Source of the DNA: SIG350 sp964520895
GTDB lineage: Bacteria > Bacillota > Clostridia > TANB77 > SIG350
Assembly: GCA_964520895.1 (NCBI GenBank)
Contig: CAZFOR010000009.1
Coordinates: 1-33,431, forward strand
DNA: 33,431 nucleotides
Direction of reading: 5' to 3'
Shown piece after piece: positions 25,922 through 33,428 of the stretch. Below the pieces are notes generated by a model that saw only the letters and a program-made list of their open reading frames with translations, did not search any database and had not been told where the DNA came from. The translations under genes and the position numbers were made by a program. Positions within the stretch are counted from its first letter, which is position 1, and each line of letters opens with the position of its first letter.

Positions 25922-26479
25922 TTAATCTGTTTCTTGTTGTATTTTTAATACTAATTTTAAGTCATTAAAAAAATCAATCTTTTTTGTTTCGTCTCTAAGT
26001 AATGCTACAGGATGGTATGTAGGTATATATTTTATACCTTTTCTTTCAATTATTTTGCCTCTACAAGAAGTAATTCCATGTTCCTCTCCTAATATTGCTT
26101 TCAATGCAACACTTCCTAATAACACTACTATTTTAGGTTTTACTAAAATAACTTGATTTCTTAAATAATCTAAACAGGCTTTTATTTCATCATTCTCTGG
26201 ATTTCTATTTTGCGGTGGTCTACATTTAACAATATTAGCAATATACACATCCTCCCTTTTAATTCCTATTCCATCAAAAGCCATATTCATTAACTTTCCA
26301 GCTTTTCCAACGAATGGTATCCCCTGTGTATCCTCATCTGCACCTGGTCCTTCACCTATAAACATTGTTTTAGTATTAATATTGCCTTCTCCAAAAACAA
26401 TACTATTTCTATTTTTGCACAATTTGCATTTATTACAATTTTGTATAAATCTTTTTAATTCCTCCCAATTGTCATACAT
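25922..26479 (-). CDS. Family-4 uracil-DNA glycosylase
   Basis: 185 residues of the thermostable-type (family 4) uracil-DNA glycosylase, which removes uracil from DNA and carries a [4Fe-4S] cluster. The four cluster cysteines are visible as Cys15 and Cys18 (CNKCKLC), the Cys of NIVKCRPPQNRNP and the Cys of IKACLDYL. The catalytic/active-site box GEGPGADEDTQGIPFVG and the C-terminal YHPVALLRD are intact. The start at 26479 has AGAGGT 6 bases upstream; a frame from 26494 would overlap the previous gene's stop. It directly follows the prepilin-like gene, a functionally unrelated neighbour. Confidence 0.95.
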   Translation of the reverse strand: MYDNWEELKRFIQNCNKCKLCKNRNSIVFGEGNINTKTMFIGEGPGADEDTQGIPFVGKAGKLMNMAFDGIGIKREDVYIANIVKCRPPQNRNPENDEIKACLDYLRNQVILVKPKIVVLLGSVALKAILGEEHGITSCRGKIIERKGIKYIPTYHPVALLRDETKKIDFFNDLKLVLKIQQETD

Positions 26480-26493
26480 AATTTTACCTCTCA

Positions 26494-28329
26494 TTAATTT
26501 TCAAAATTACTATAATATGTTCCTTCAATCTTACTTGGTTTAACAGTTGAACCTCTTACACTAATAGTGCTATATCCATGTAAAATTCTTATTACAGGTA
26601 ATGATATAGGTTCATAAGCTGGCTCTTTTAATTGATAATACACTGTTAATGGTATTCCTTTTTCATCTTGTTCTTGTAGGAATAATGCAAACTCCTCTGC
26701 TGTAGAAAACGTTGTGTCTCTAATCCAGATTCTATCAGTGCTTCCTCCATTCGTAGTACACACCTTATCTTTTTGAGTGTAATCATTAATATAACTATAA
26801 TGTGTACACAACAAAGGAGTTAATTTTATTGTGATAATTGATGTATATGAAAACCTATTAAGTGTTGCAGCAGCAATAATTTCATTTCCTGTATAAGTAT
26901 ATTTTCCAATATTTCTTACTATTCTTTGGTTTTCATAATCTATATAATCTGATACATCTCCTACTTTTCTAAGAAAATCATGTCCACTTAAATCTATTGT
27001 TGTAAGTATAGGTTCTTGATATTTTTGATATTCTGTTGCTAATGTTCCTTTTTCTATTTGTATGTCATAATATTCTCCATTTGTAATTCTAACTCCTCTA
27101 TACATTATCTTTACAATTGGATTGTCAGAAGTAGCATTAAAACTTTTTGGGAAAGTGCCTGCATTATATCCTTTGTCACCAACCCAATTATATGTTCCAT
27201 CTTTATATTGAACTCTAATTCTCCAAACAGCATTAGAAAAATTTAAATCGTCACTTGCTTTAGCACTTATTGTTATTGGTTCCGTATAATTTACTAAAAC
27301 ATTTGTATCACTTACCGAACTATTTAGCGACTTAATATTTACTAAGTTTTTTCCACTATTTACTATTTCTATATATCTTTCTGTATACGGTTTGTACTCT
27401 GTTGCTATGATTCCTTCCTCTACTTGCAATGTCTCTTTTATTTGATTTTCATATGCTGTGTTAACCTGAACAACTATATATTTAGCTGCCCCACTTGTTG
27501 TTAACACATGATATGTTGTAGCATTAGTGTTTAATTCATATACTGTAGTATATGGTTGAGTTGTTTTTAAATCTTCTTCTATATACCCAGTTCTAAAAAT
27601 TTTTGTAGGTGCACTAGCTAATATACTATAGTCAAAACTTATTGTATATCTAGTATTTCCTTTACATGGTATTAAAAAGGTAGTACTATCACTTGCTGGC
27701 TCTATATCACTATTTGCTGTATTAATATAGTAATAATTTCTTAACATTGTATCTTTATCAAATAAATTTTTACTTTTACCTAAGCTCTCTATTTCTATTG
27801 GACTCTGAGGTGTAGGAGTTCCTTTTTGCACACTATTTCCATATATTCTATAATTATTAAAATATTGACTTGTTGTATCATTTATTACAATTTCTTCATT
27901 ACTTGCTTCAATCATTCCACAAATAGGAATATTTATATCTTTTACAGCTTGTATTTCTACTGCTGATAATTCATTATTAACAACAAATAATTTTCCTTCT
28001 GAAATCCCAATTTTATCTTTATATTCGTCATTAATGCTTGGTACCCAATATTTTATATTTGTTTCATCAATTGGTTCTTGATCTTCTTTATATTGTGCAT
28101 AAATTTTAGTACTGTCATATTCAACATTTTCAATTTCTTTTACTTTAATTTTCTGCCTTAATTCTTCATTAAATAATGTTAGATCAGTTTTTAATACATT
28201 TGCTTTTGCTTTATCAATTAATCCATTTTCTTGAAATAATGACACAGTTGTTGCTGCAAGTATAATAATAATTATTATAGTTATTACTAAAGATAAAATT
28301 GTAACTCCTTTTTTAAAACATACTTTCAT
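26494..28329 (-). CDS. Intact prepilin-like protein with phage-tail-type binding modules
   Basis: 611 residues. The N-terminus is a short basic leader (MKVCFKKG) and a ~20-residue hydrophobic helix (VTILSLVITIIIIIIL), the plan of type IV prepilins, with cleavage likely after Gly8; the usual Glu5 is replaced. A helical neck (QENGLIDKAK) is pilin-like. The rest is beta-rich: YRIYGNSVQKGTPTPQSPIE, GKSKNLFD, two CBM-like sandwiches ending in YKPYTERYIEIVNSGKNL, then DVSDYIDYENQRIVRNIG, WIRDTTFSTAEEFALFL, VYYQLKEPAYEPISLP and a last strand VKPSKIEGTYYSN. These segments are typical of minor tail/receptor-binding proteins of Firmicutes phages. It is likely a surface adhesin. Pilus-assembly genes are absent from the window. 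It is 14 bases after the AlkD-like gene. Confidence 0.8.
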   Translation of the reverse strand: MKVCFKKGVTILSLVITIIIIIILAATTVSLFQENGLIDKAKANVLKTDLTLFNEELRQKIKVKEIENVEYDSTKIYAQYKEDQEPIDETNIKYWVPSINDEYKDKIGISEGKLFVVNNELSAVEIQAVKDINIPICGMIEASNEEIVINDTTSQYFNNYRIYGNSVQKGTPTPQSPIEIESLGKSKNLFDKDTMLRNYYYINTANSDIEPASDSTTFLIPCKGNTRYTISFDYSILASAPTKIFRTGYIEEDLKTTQPYTTVYELNTNATTYHVLTTSGAAKYIVVQVNTAYENQIKETLQVEEGIIATEYKPYTERYIEIVNSGKNLVNIKSLNSSVSDTNVLVNYTEPITISAKASDDLNFSNAVWRIRVQYKDGTYNWVGDKGYNAGTFPKSFNATSDNPIVKIMYRGVRITNGEYYDIQIEKGTLATEYQKYQEPILTTIDLSGHDFLRKVGDVSDYIDYENQRIVRNIGKYTYTGNEIIAAATLNRFSYTSIITIKLTPLLCTHYSYINDYTQKDKVCTTNGGSTDRIWIRDTTFSTAEEFALFLQEQDEKGIPLTVYYQLKEPAYEPISLPVIRILHGYSTISVRGSTVKPSKIEGTYYSNFEN

Positions 28330-28343
28330 TTAATTTCACCCCA

Positions 28344-29033
28344 TTATTTCTTTCTTTTCATTTTTCTAATAATATATTTTTCTTCATTATTTATTCTACA
28401 TGATTCTACTATTTTTTGCAATGCTTTATTATATGTAAAATCATCTATTGTGTTTTCTTTTAATAATTCCATAGTTTCATTTGGATATTTTATATAACAT
28501 TCACAAATGTTCCAAGCAACTGCCATTTTAACATAATACTTATCACTAGAAATTTTATTTAATATATCAAATACTTTACCTACATATTCTTCTTTTATAT
28601 AATATGATTTTATCATTATCAATCCAAATCTAACTTCAAATTCATTTTCTGAAGCCAAATAATCTTGAATAAAATTCCACATTATTTCTTTGTTTTTATT
28701 CGTAATTTTTAAACTACCACAAAAACAATCGCAAATTGCCCAATTATCTATTTTAGGTACAAACCATCTGATATAGTTTAATATAGTTTGTATATCATCT
28801 TTTGCATACCCTATAACTAATGCTTGTAACATTACTTCTTCATATGTATTATCTTTTGCATTTTTTAAAAAATCTTTGTAATCTTCAATAGCTATCTTTT
28901 TTGCTAAAATTTTTATATCAGGTATTCTTACACCTGTAATCATTAACTTTGTTGGACACAAATTACTATGAAACTTTCTATATTCTTCATCAGATAAGCT
29001 TTTTAATGTTTCTTTTATTTTACTATATTCCAT
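28344..29033 (-). CDS. AlkD-like DNA alkylation repair protein
   Basis: 229 residues of the AlkD/DNA-alkylation-repair family, all-helical HEAT-like repeat proteins that excise alkylated bases. Family segments are MITGVRIPDIKILAKKI, EEVMLQALVIGYAK, the WFVPKIDNWAICDCFCGSL box with the Asp/Trp thought to act in catalysis, EFEVRFGLIMI and YYVKMAVAWNICECY. The start at 29033 follows AAAGGA by 6 bases. The longer frame to 29066 would begin inside the tRNA terminator and lacks a site. It begins the run alkD-prepilin-udg-yyaC, so two DNA base-repair genes flank the prepilin gene. Confidence 0.9.
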   Translation of the reverse strand: MEYSKIKETLKSLSDEEYRKFHSNLCPTKLMITGVRIPDIKILAKKIAIEDYKDFLKNAKDNTYEEVMLQALVIGYAKDDIQTILNYIRWFVPKIDNWAICDCFCGSLKITNKNKEIMWNFIQDYLASENEFEVRFGLIMIKSYYIKEEYVGKVFDILNKISSDKYYVKMAVAWNICECYIKYPNETMELLKENTIDDFTYNKALQKIVESCRINNEEKYIIRKMKRKK

Positions 29034-29055
29034 TTGATTTCCTTTCATACAATTT

Positions 29056-29101
29056 AAAAAGAGCATTAATAATAAAATTTAGTTTTACTACTAATGCTCT
29101 T
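29056..29101 (-). terminator. Terminator after the two tRNA-Ser genes
   Basis: On the minus strand AAGAGCATTA (29101-29092) pairs with TAATGCTCTT (29068-29059) and is followed by more T. The first arm starts directly at the CCA end of tRNA-Ser(GCT). Confidence 0.85.
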
Positions 29102-29192
29102 GGCGGAGAAGGAGGGATTCGAACCCTCGCTACCATTGCTGATACTAACGGTTTAGCAAACCGTCCCCTTCAACCTACTTGGGTACTTCTCC
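29101..29192 (-). tRNA. tRNA-Ser (GCT anticodon)
   Basis: 92 bases on the minus strand, beginning GGAGAAG and ending CTTCTCCGCCA with an encoded CCA. The anticodon stem CGGTTT/AAACCG encloses GCT (29155-29157). A long variable arm, typical of serine tRNA, and the TTCGAAT T-loop are present. Confidence 0.95.
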
Positions 29193-29205
29193 ATAATATA
29201 AAAAA

Positions 29206-29296
29206 TGGCGGAGAGGGTGAGATTCGAACTCACGGTAGACTCACACCTACGCCGGTTTTCAAGACCGGTGCCTTAAACCAACTCGACCACCTCTCC
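29206..29296 (-). tRNA. tRNA-Ser (TGA anticodon)
   Basis: 91 bases on the minus strand, beginning GGAGAGGTGGTCGAGTTGG and ending CTCTCCGCCA with CCA encoded. The anticodon arm ACCGGTCTTGAAAACCGG contains TGA (29259-29261). It has the long variable arm of serine tRNA and lies 13 bases upstream of the other tRNA-Ser; both share a transcript. Confidence 0.95.
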
Positions 29297-29329
29297 GTAT
29301 CAATACAGCAATGTGCTGTAACAGTATAT

Positions 29330-29359
29330 ATATTAACATAACTTATCATAATTTGTCAA
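29330..29359 (-). promoter_or_regulatory. Probable promoter of the tRNA-Ser pair
   Basis: A perfect TTGACA (29354-29359, minus strand) is followed after 18 bases by a poor -10 (TAATAT, 29330-29335). A hairpin (TACAGCA/TGCTGTA, 29304-29320) lies between it and the first tRNA. Confidence 0.45.
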
Positions 29360-29383
29360 TAATTTTTTTATTTATTTGTTAAA

Positions 29384-30220
29384 TTATTTAATTTCTTTTA
29401 ATAATTCTCTTCTTAAAAACTTTTCAAGTTGCTCTGATACTAAATTTGTTGATATTTTTCCATTCATAGCAATTGATATTTTTCCTGTTTCTTCTGAAAC
29501 AATAACAGAAATACAATCCGAAACTTCACTTATTCCTATTCCCGCTCTATGTCTTGTCCCAAATTCATATTTTAAATCTGTTCTTTTTGTAAGTGGTAAA
29601 ATACATGCTGCCGATTTTATTTCTTCTCCTTCAACAATAACTGCACCATCATGTAATGGAGTATTAGGTTCAAATATATTTATCAACAATTCTTTTGTTA
29701 ATTTTGCATGAAGACTTATCCCTGTTTTAGTATAATCAATTAATTTTGTTTCTCTTTGAAGTATAATTAATGCTCCTGTATGTTTCTTAGATAAATATTC
29801 ACATGTTTCTATAATATTATTAATAATATTATCATTTAATGTTTCTTCTTTTTTTATTTTAAACATTTTTCTAAATTTGTTATTTCCAATATCACCTAAA
29901 GTTCTTCTTAATTCTGGTTCAAAAACTATTATTATTAGCAACACACCATATGCCATTATTGATTTTAATATATAGTTCAATATATACAAATTAAGCCATT
30001 CACTAACAACCATAATAATCATTAGTACTATTATACCTTTTACTAATTGTATTGCATATGTATCTTTTATAATATCATATAATTTTTTTGCTAAATAAAA
30101 GACTATAATCAAATCAACGCATAAAATTAATATATTGATATTATCAGCCTTTAGCCACTCAATATATTGTTGCAGTGTTTGTATATAATCCTTATTAAAT
30201 AACAGTTCAAATTTTTCCAT
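29384..30220 (-). CDS. cdaA: Membrane diadenylate cyclase CdaA
   Basis: 278 residues. Three hydrophobic helices in the first ~100 residues (NILILCVDLIIVFYLAKKL, VKGIIVLMIIMVVSEWL, AYGVLLIIIVFEPELRR) precede the DAC domain, with the catalytic DGA at about 191-193 (TPLHDGAVIV) and RHR at about 223-225 (GTRHRAGIGISE). It makes the second messenger c-di-AMP from two ATP, which controls potassium, osmolytes and wall balance. I chose ATG 30220, 7 bases after GGAG; a TTG at 30232 overlaps the ribosome site. The usual partner genes cdaR and glmM do not follow; instead two tRNA genes do. A 34-residue membrane peptide gene sits 16 bases upstream. Confidence 0.95.
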   Translation of the reverse strand: MEKFELLFNKDYIQTLQQYIEWLKADNINILILCVDLIIVFYLAKKLYDIIKDTYAIQLVKGIIVLMIIMVVSEWLNLYILNYILKSIMAYGVLLIIIVFEPELRRTLGDIGNNKFRKMFKIKKEETLNDNIINNIIETCEYLSKKHTGALIILQRETKLIDYTKTGISLHAKLTKELLINIFEPNTPLHDGAVIVEGEEIKSAACILPLTKRTDLKYEFGTRHRAGIGISEVSDCISVIVSEETGKISIAMNGKISTNLVSEQLEKFLRRELLKEIK

Positions 30221-30236
30221 ATTTTTCTCCAATTAA

Positions 30237-30341
30237 TTATTTTAAATACATAATTACACTTAATATTGTTGGAATTATAAATATTGCTGCACAAAGTATT
30301 GCCATAGTTCTAATTAATATTTTTTTCTTTGCTTCTGACAT
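30237..30341 (-). CDS. Small single-helix membrane peptide upstream of cdaA
   Basis: 34 residues: a basic N-terminus (MSEAKKKILIRTM), one hydrophobic helix (about 13-32) and a short tail ending in YLK. The start has a strong site (GGAGGGTTAAAA before ATG) and it lies between a good promoter and the cdaA start, 16 bases away, so it is very likely translated with cdaA. It is not in a family I know. A role as a membrane partner or regulator of CdaA is a guess from position alone. Confidence 0.7.
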   Translation of the reverse strand: MSEAKKKILIRTMAILCAAIFIIPTILSVIMYLK

Positions 30342-30373
30342 TTTTAACCCTCCTTTTTATTTACTACAAATAT

Positions 30374-30401
30374 ATTATATCATGTTTAAAAAATATTTCA
30401 A
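30374..30401 (-). promoter_or_regulatory. Sigma-A promoter of the small peptide-cdaA operon
   Basis: On the minus strand TTGAAA (30396-30401) and TATAAT (30374-30379) with TG nearby (ATGATATAAT) are 16 bases apart. It lies about 33 bases before the 34-residue gene. The divergent ~140 bases towards spmA show no strong sigma-A promoter. Confidence 0.7.
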
Positions 30402-30543
30402 CAACTCTTTTATTATTTTAAGACAATATTATAAAAATATTCATTATAATTAATAAGTTAATAATTCTTTTATTTTTTTGTGATGTTATTTTTCTTTGTA
30501 ATAATTTAATTAGAAACAAATATACTTGTATAAGGTGATATAT

Positions 30544-31110
30544 ATGATGAACTACATTTGGGGATTTATGATAATTTTATCATTACTATATTCAATTGTT
30601 TTTAATAAATTAGATTTAGTAACATTAGCAATTTTTGATTCAACTAAACAAGCTGTAGATTTAGCTTTAATGATGTTTGGTATTATTACATTATGGAGTG
30701 GTATTATGAATATTGTTTCTAAAACAAGTATTATTAATACTCTTTCCAAACTTATATCTCCTATAATATCTAGAATATTTAAAGGTCTTGATAAAAACTC
30801 AAAAGCATATGAATATATTTCATTAAACTTTACTTCTAACTTATTAGGACTAGGAAACGCCTCAACTCCATTAGGATTAAAAGCTGTTGAACATTTAGAA
30901 AATGAAAACAATAAAGAAAATAACATATTAAAATTAATACTTATAAATACTGCATCTATTCAAATTATTCCTTCAACTGTGATAGGTCTACGTAGTATGT
31001 TAGGAAGTAATAATCCTAATGAAATTATTATATATGTTTGGATTTGTTCAATACTATCCCTTGCTATAGCTTTATTTTTATATACATTATTATCAAGGAG
31101 TGAAAAATGA
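30544..31110 (+). CDS. spmA: Spore maturation protein SpmA
   Basis: 188 residues, about the size of SpmA (196). A nucleoside-recognition (Gate) domain membrane protein with several helices; segments DSTKQAVDLALMMFGIITLWSG, YISLNFTSNLLGLGNASTPLGLKA and TASIQIIPSTVIGLR are characteristic, split here in the text as family landmarks. It is involved with SpmB in spore core dehydration and heat resistance in Bacillus. I chose ATG 30544 after AAGGTG. The frame to 30526 has no ribosome site. It overlaps spmB by 4 bases (ATGA). Confidence 0.94.
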   Translation: MMNYIWGFMIILSLLYSIVFNKLDLVTLAIFDSTKQAVDLALMMFGIITLWSGIMNIVSKTSIINTLSKLISPIISRIFKGLDKNSKAYEYISLNFTSNLLGLGNASTPLGLKAVEHLENENNKENNILKLILINTASIQIIPSTVIGLRSMLGSNNPNEIIIYVWICSILSLAIALFLYTLLSRSEK

Positions 31111-31631
31111 ATATTATAAATTATATAACTTCCCTAATAATTCCTTTTTTTATATTAATCACTATTATTATTGGAATAAAAGAAAAACTTCCTATATTTG
31201 ATACCTTTATATCTGGATGTAAAGAAGGTGTTTCGGTTGTATTTAATATTTTCCCTAATTTAATTGCATTATTTTTTGCAATAAATATTTTTAATCAATC
31301 CGGATTACTTCTTTTTATTATTGATTTAATAAATCCAGTAACTAATTTATTTAACATTCCAAAAGAAATATTACCTTTAGCAATATTAAGACCAATATCA
31401 GGAAGTGGTTCAATGGCATTATTACAACAGAGTTTAGAAACTTTTGGTGTTGATTCATATTTAGGAAAAGTAGCTGCAACAATTATGGGTGCTGCAGAAA
31501 CTACATTTTTTACAATAGCAATTTATTCTTCTGTTACGAAAATTAAAATATCAAAAAAACTTATTATACCAGCTATAGTTGCTGATATTTGCGTTGTTTT
31601 ATCTAGTGTATATATTTATTTATTATTTTAG
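31107..31631 (+). CDS. spmB: Spore maturation protein SpmB
   Basis: 174 residues, matching SpmB (178). Several membrane helices and the Gate-domain landmarks FISGCKEGVSVVFNIFPNLIA, LAILRPISGSGSMALLQ and KVAATIMGAAETTFFTIAIY. It works with SpmA in spore core dehydration. GGAG precedes the ATG, which overlaps the spmA stop as ATGA, so the two are coupled. No clear terminator follows in the ~100 bases before the SLH gene. Confidence 0.94.
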   Translation: MNIINYITSLIIPFFILITIIIGIKEKLPIFDTFISGCKEGVSVVFNIFPNLIALFFAINIFNQSGLLLFIIDLINPVTNLFNIPKEILPLAILRPISGSGSMALLQQSLETFGVDSYLGKVAATIMGAAETTFFTIAIYSSVTKIKISKKLIIPAIVADICVVLSSVYIYLLF

Positions 31632-31670
31632 TTTTTTATTTTCCAATATTTCTTATTTTATATTTTAATA

Positions 31671-31699
31671 TTGTAAAAAATACAATTATGTATTATTAT
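31671..31699 (+). promoter_or_regulatory. Possible promoter of the SLH-domain gene
   Basis: TTGTAA (31671-31676) and TATTAT (31694-31699) are 17 bases apart, about 30 bases before the start. In sequence this AT-rich such matches are easy to find by chance. Confidence 0.4.
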
Positions 31700-31728
31700 A
31701 TTAATATATAATTTAATTGGAGGTTATT

Positions 31729-32283
31729 ATGAAAAAATATATTTCTTTATTACTATGTACTATTTTTATTTTTAATGCATTATGTTTAAGTCTTTGTTAT
31801 GCTGATACAAATTATACTACAGTAGCTACAACAACATTAAATAAAATGGGTATTATTATTGGTGATGAAAATGGAGATTTATTGCTAGATAAAAACTTAA
31901 CAAGAGCTGAATTTGCTACAATTATAGTTAGATTAATTGGAAAAGAAAATGATGAAACTCCTACTACAACATTAATATTTGATGACGTAGAAAAAACTTT
32001 TTGGGGATATTCTTCAATCTATAAATGTGTAAACGAAGGATATTTAATAGGCGATGGAGATGGTAGTTTTAGACCTGAAGATATAATTAAATATGAAGAA
32101 GTTTTAACTATTATGATTAGAATACTAAATAAAGAAAATGGATTAACTAATTGGCCTGATGATCATATTAAAAAAGCTGAAGAATTAAAAATAGCAAAAA
32201 ATGTTGATATATCAAAAGGTGATAATATTTCAAGATCTAATGCTTGTATTATAATATATAATTGCTTAAACATAAATATTTAA
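31729..32283 (+). CDS. Secreted S-layer-homology (SLH) domain protein
   Basis: 184 residues. A signal peptide (about 1-25, MKKYISLLLCTIFIFNALCL, cleavage near CYA-D) is followed by what look like three SLH repeats: LNKMGIIIGDENG...LTRAEFATIIVRLIG, the W-G-Y-SSIYKCVNEGYLIGDGDGSFRPE unit with the family's ...FRPEDxIxYEE, and a final diverged one (DNISRSNACIIIYNCLN). SLH repeats bind secondary wall polymers, so it is wall-bound, with no other domain. I chose ATG 31729 (8 bases after GGAGG) over the TTG at 31717, which overlaps that site. A strong terminator follows. Confidence 0.88.
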   Translation: MKKYISLLLCTIFIFNALCLSLCYADTNYTTVATTTLNKMGIIIGDENGDLLLDKNLTRAEFATIIVRLIGKENDETPTTTLIFDDVEKTFWGYSSIYKCVNEGYLIGDGDGSFRPEDIIKYEEVLTIMIRILNKENGLTNWPDDHIKKAEELKIAKNVDISKGDNISRSNACIIIYNCLNINI

Positions 32284-32293
32284 TTTATAATAT

Positions 32294-32337
32294 AAAATGA
32301 AACAATAATTAAAATATTAATTATTGTTTCATTTTTT
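32294..32337 (+). terminator. Terminator after the SLH gene
   Basis: A 19-base perfect stem (32294-32312 with 32317-32335, loop AATA) followed by TTTTTT on the + strand. It lies between convergent genes. Confidence 0.85.
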
Positions 32338-32346
32338 GTATATTTT

Positions 32347-33414
32347 TTATTCAATATTAATTAAAATCCTATAATCAGTAAATACCGTTCCTGCTGATGC
32401 AAAAAAATATAAAACCTTTAGTTCTTTTGTCGTTGTATCTTCTATTTCATATATACCATCTTTAGTTTTACAATTATATGCTGAAGTATTATCTGATGCT
32501 ATAAGACATACATTAAACTGTCCTGAAGTTGTTGTATCACATACTCCTCCTAATTCTTTAACGCTAAACTTCATTGGTTTATTGATAGGAATTATAGTTG
32601 ATGAATCTTGCGCCCAGTTTGTAGATAATGTTCCAACAGCAAATTCTATTTTGGGTTGTGCTTGTCTTTCAGATAACTTAATAAAAAGATTTGATGTTCC
32701 TACTTTACCACTTAATGTAACTGTATAGTCATTATTTATTATACATGTTATATCATTACCTGCAGCAGTATTTGTAGCTGTACTATTTGGTATCATGCAA
32801 GATTTTATAATTGAACTAACTGCTCCTTCTGTAACTACTTCCATTTCTTTTTCGTAAACATCTACTTTAAACTTATAATTATTAAAAACAGTATCTTCTG
32901 TTGCATATAAATAACTAACATTTACATCTTCACTAATTATTCCTGTAGAGTCATAGATATCACTTAATATTGCACATTTTATTTCTGAAGCAATATTTTT
33001 GGTTGTTCTAAGTACCGCATTAAATTGTGTTCCTGTTACTGTTCCAGATATGTGTGTGAATTTTTGTTCAATTAATTGTCCTTTTTTTGCTATTAATGTT
33101 CCTTTTTCAATCCATTTTTTAATAACAGCTGCATTATTTGCTTGATCAGTCATATCTATTCCATCAGAAATCTTAATAAATACCTTGGCTTTAGGTGCAC
33201 CGTTTATTGTTACTATTCCTTGACTATCTATAGAAACTGTAAAGCTATTATTTATACTATTATTTATTTCACCAGTTATAGTTCCTTCGTTTATGTGTGT
33301 ATCAATTTCTCTTTTTCCATAATCAAAGACATCTTCTGGAATTTCATTATATAAAGAATATACTTCATTATCATTAACAATTATAACCACGTGTAAAACG
33401 CGTGGTTTACACAA
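32347..33414 (-). CDS. Truncated surface-type protein with two beta-sandwich repeats
   Basis: The open frame is 355 codons from a TTG with no ribosome site. Two related units are visible: about 45-190 and about 215-355, sharing GTQFNAVLRTTKN/GQFNVCLIASDN and VSYLYATEDTVFNNYKFKV/VLYFFASAGTVFTDYRILI. They look like beta-sandwich ligand-binding domains of surface or phage-tail proteins. No catalytic motif is seen. The first nine codons fall in nested hairpins (33385-33428) and do not look like protein, so the true N-terminus is missing, perhaps removed by an insertion or continuing beyond the window in another frame. By analogy with the other two genes a prepilin N-terminus may have been lost; this is inference. 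Confidence 0.6.
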   Translation of the reverse strand: MCKPRVLHVVIIVNDNEVYSLYNEIPEDVFDYGKREIDTHINEGTITGEINNSINNSFTVSIDSQGIVTINGAPKAKVFIKISDGIDMTDQANNAAVIKKWIEKGTLIAKKGQLIEQKFTHISGTVTGTQFNAVLRTTKNIASEIKCAILSDIYDSTGIISEDVNVSYLYATEDTVFNNYKFKVDVYEKEMEVVTEGAVSSIIKSCMIPNSTATNTAAGNDITCIINNDYTVTLSGKVGTSNLFIKLSERQAQPKIEFAVGTLSTNWAQDSSTIIPINKPMKFSVKELGGVCDTTTSGQFNVCLIASDNTSAYNCKTKDGIYEIEDTTTKELKVLYFFASAGTVFTDYRILINIE

Positions 33415-33428
33415 GCCCTATAAGGGCT
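33385..33428. repeat. Nested hairpins at the window edge, possible IS200/IS605-type end
   Basis: AACCACG (33385-33391) pairs with CGTGGTT (33401-33407). GTGTAAA (33391-33397) pairs with TTTACAC (33406-33412), an overlapping alternative. AGCCCT (33414-33419) pairs with AGGGCT (33423-33428). Base composition is more GC-rich than the surroundings. Subterminal hairpins next to an interrupted gene resemble ends of IS200/IS605 elements, but no transposase is inside the window. Confidence 0.4.
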
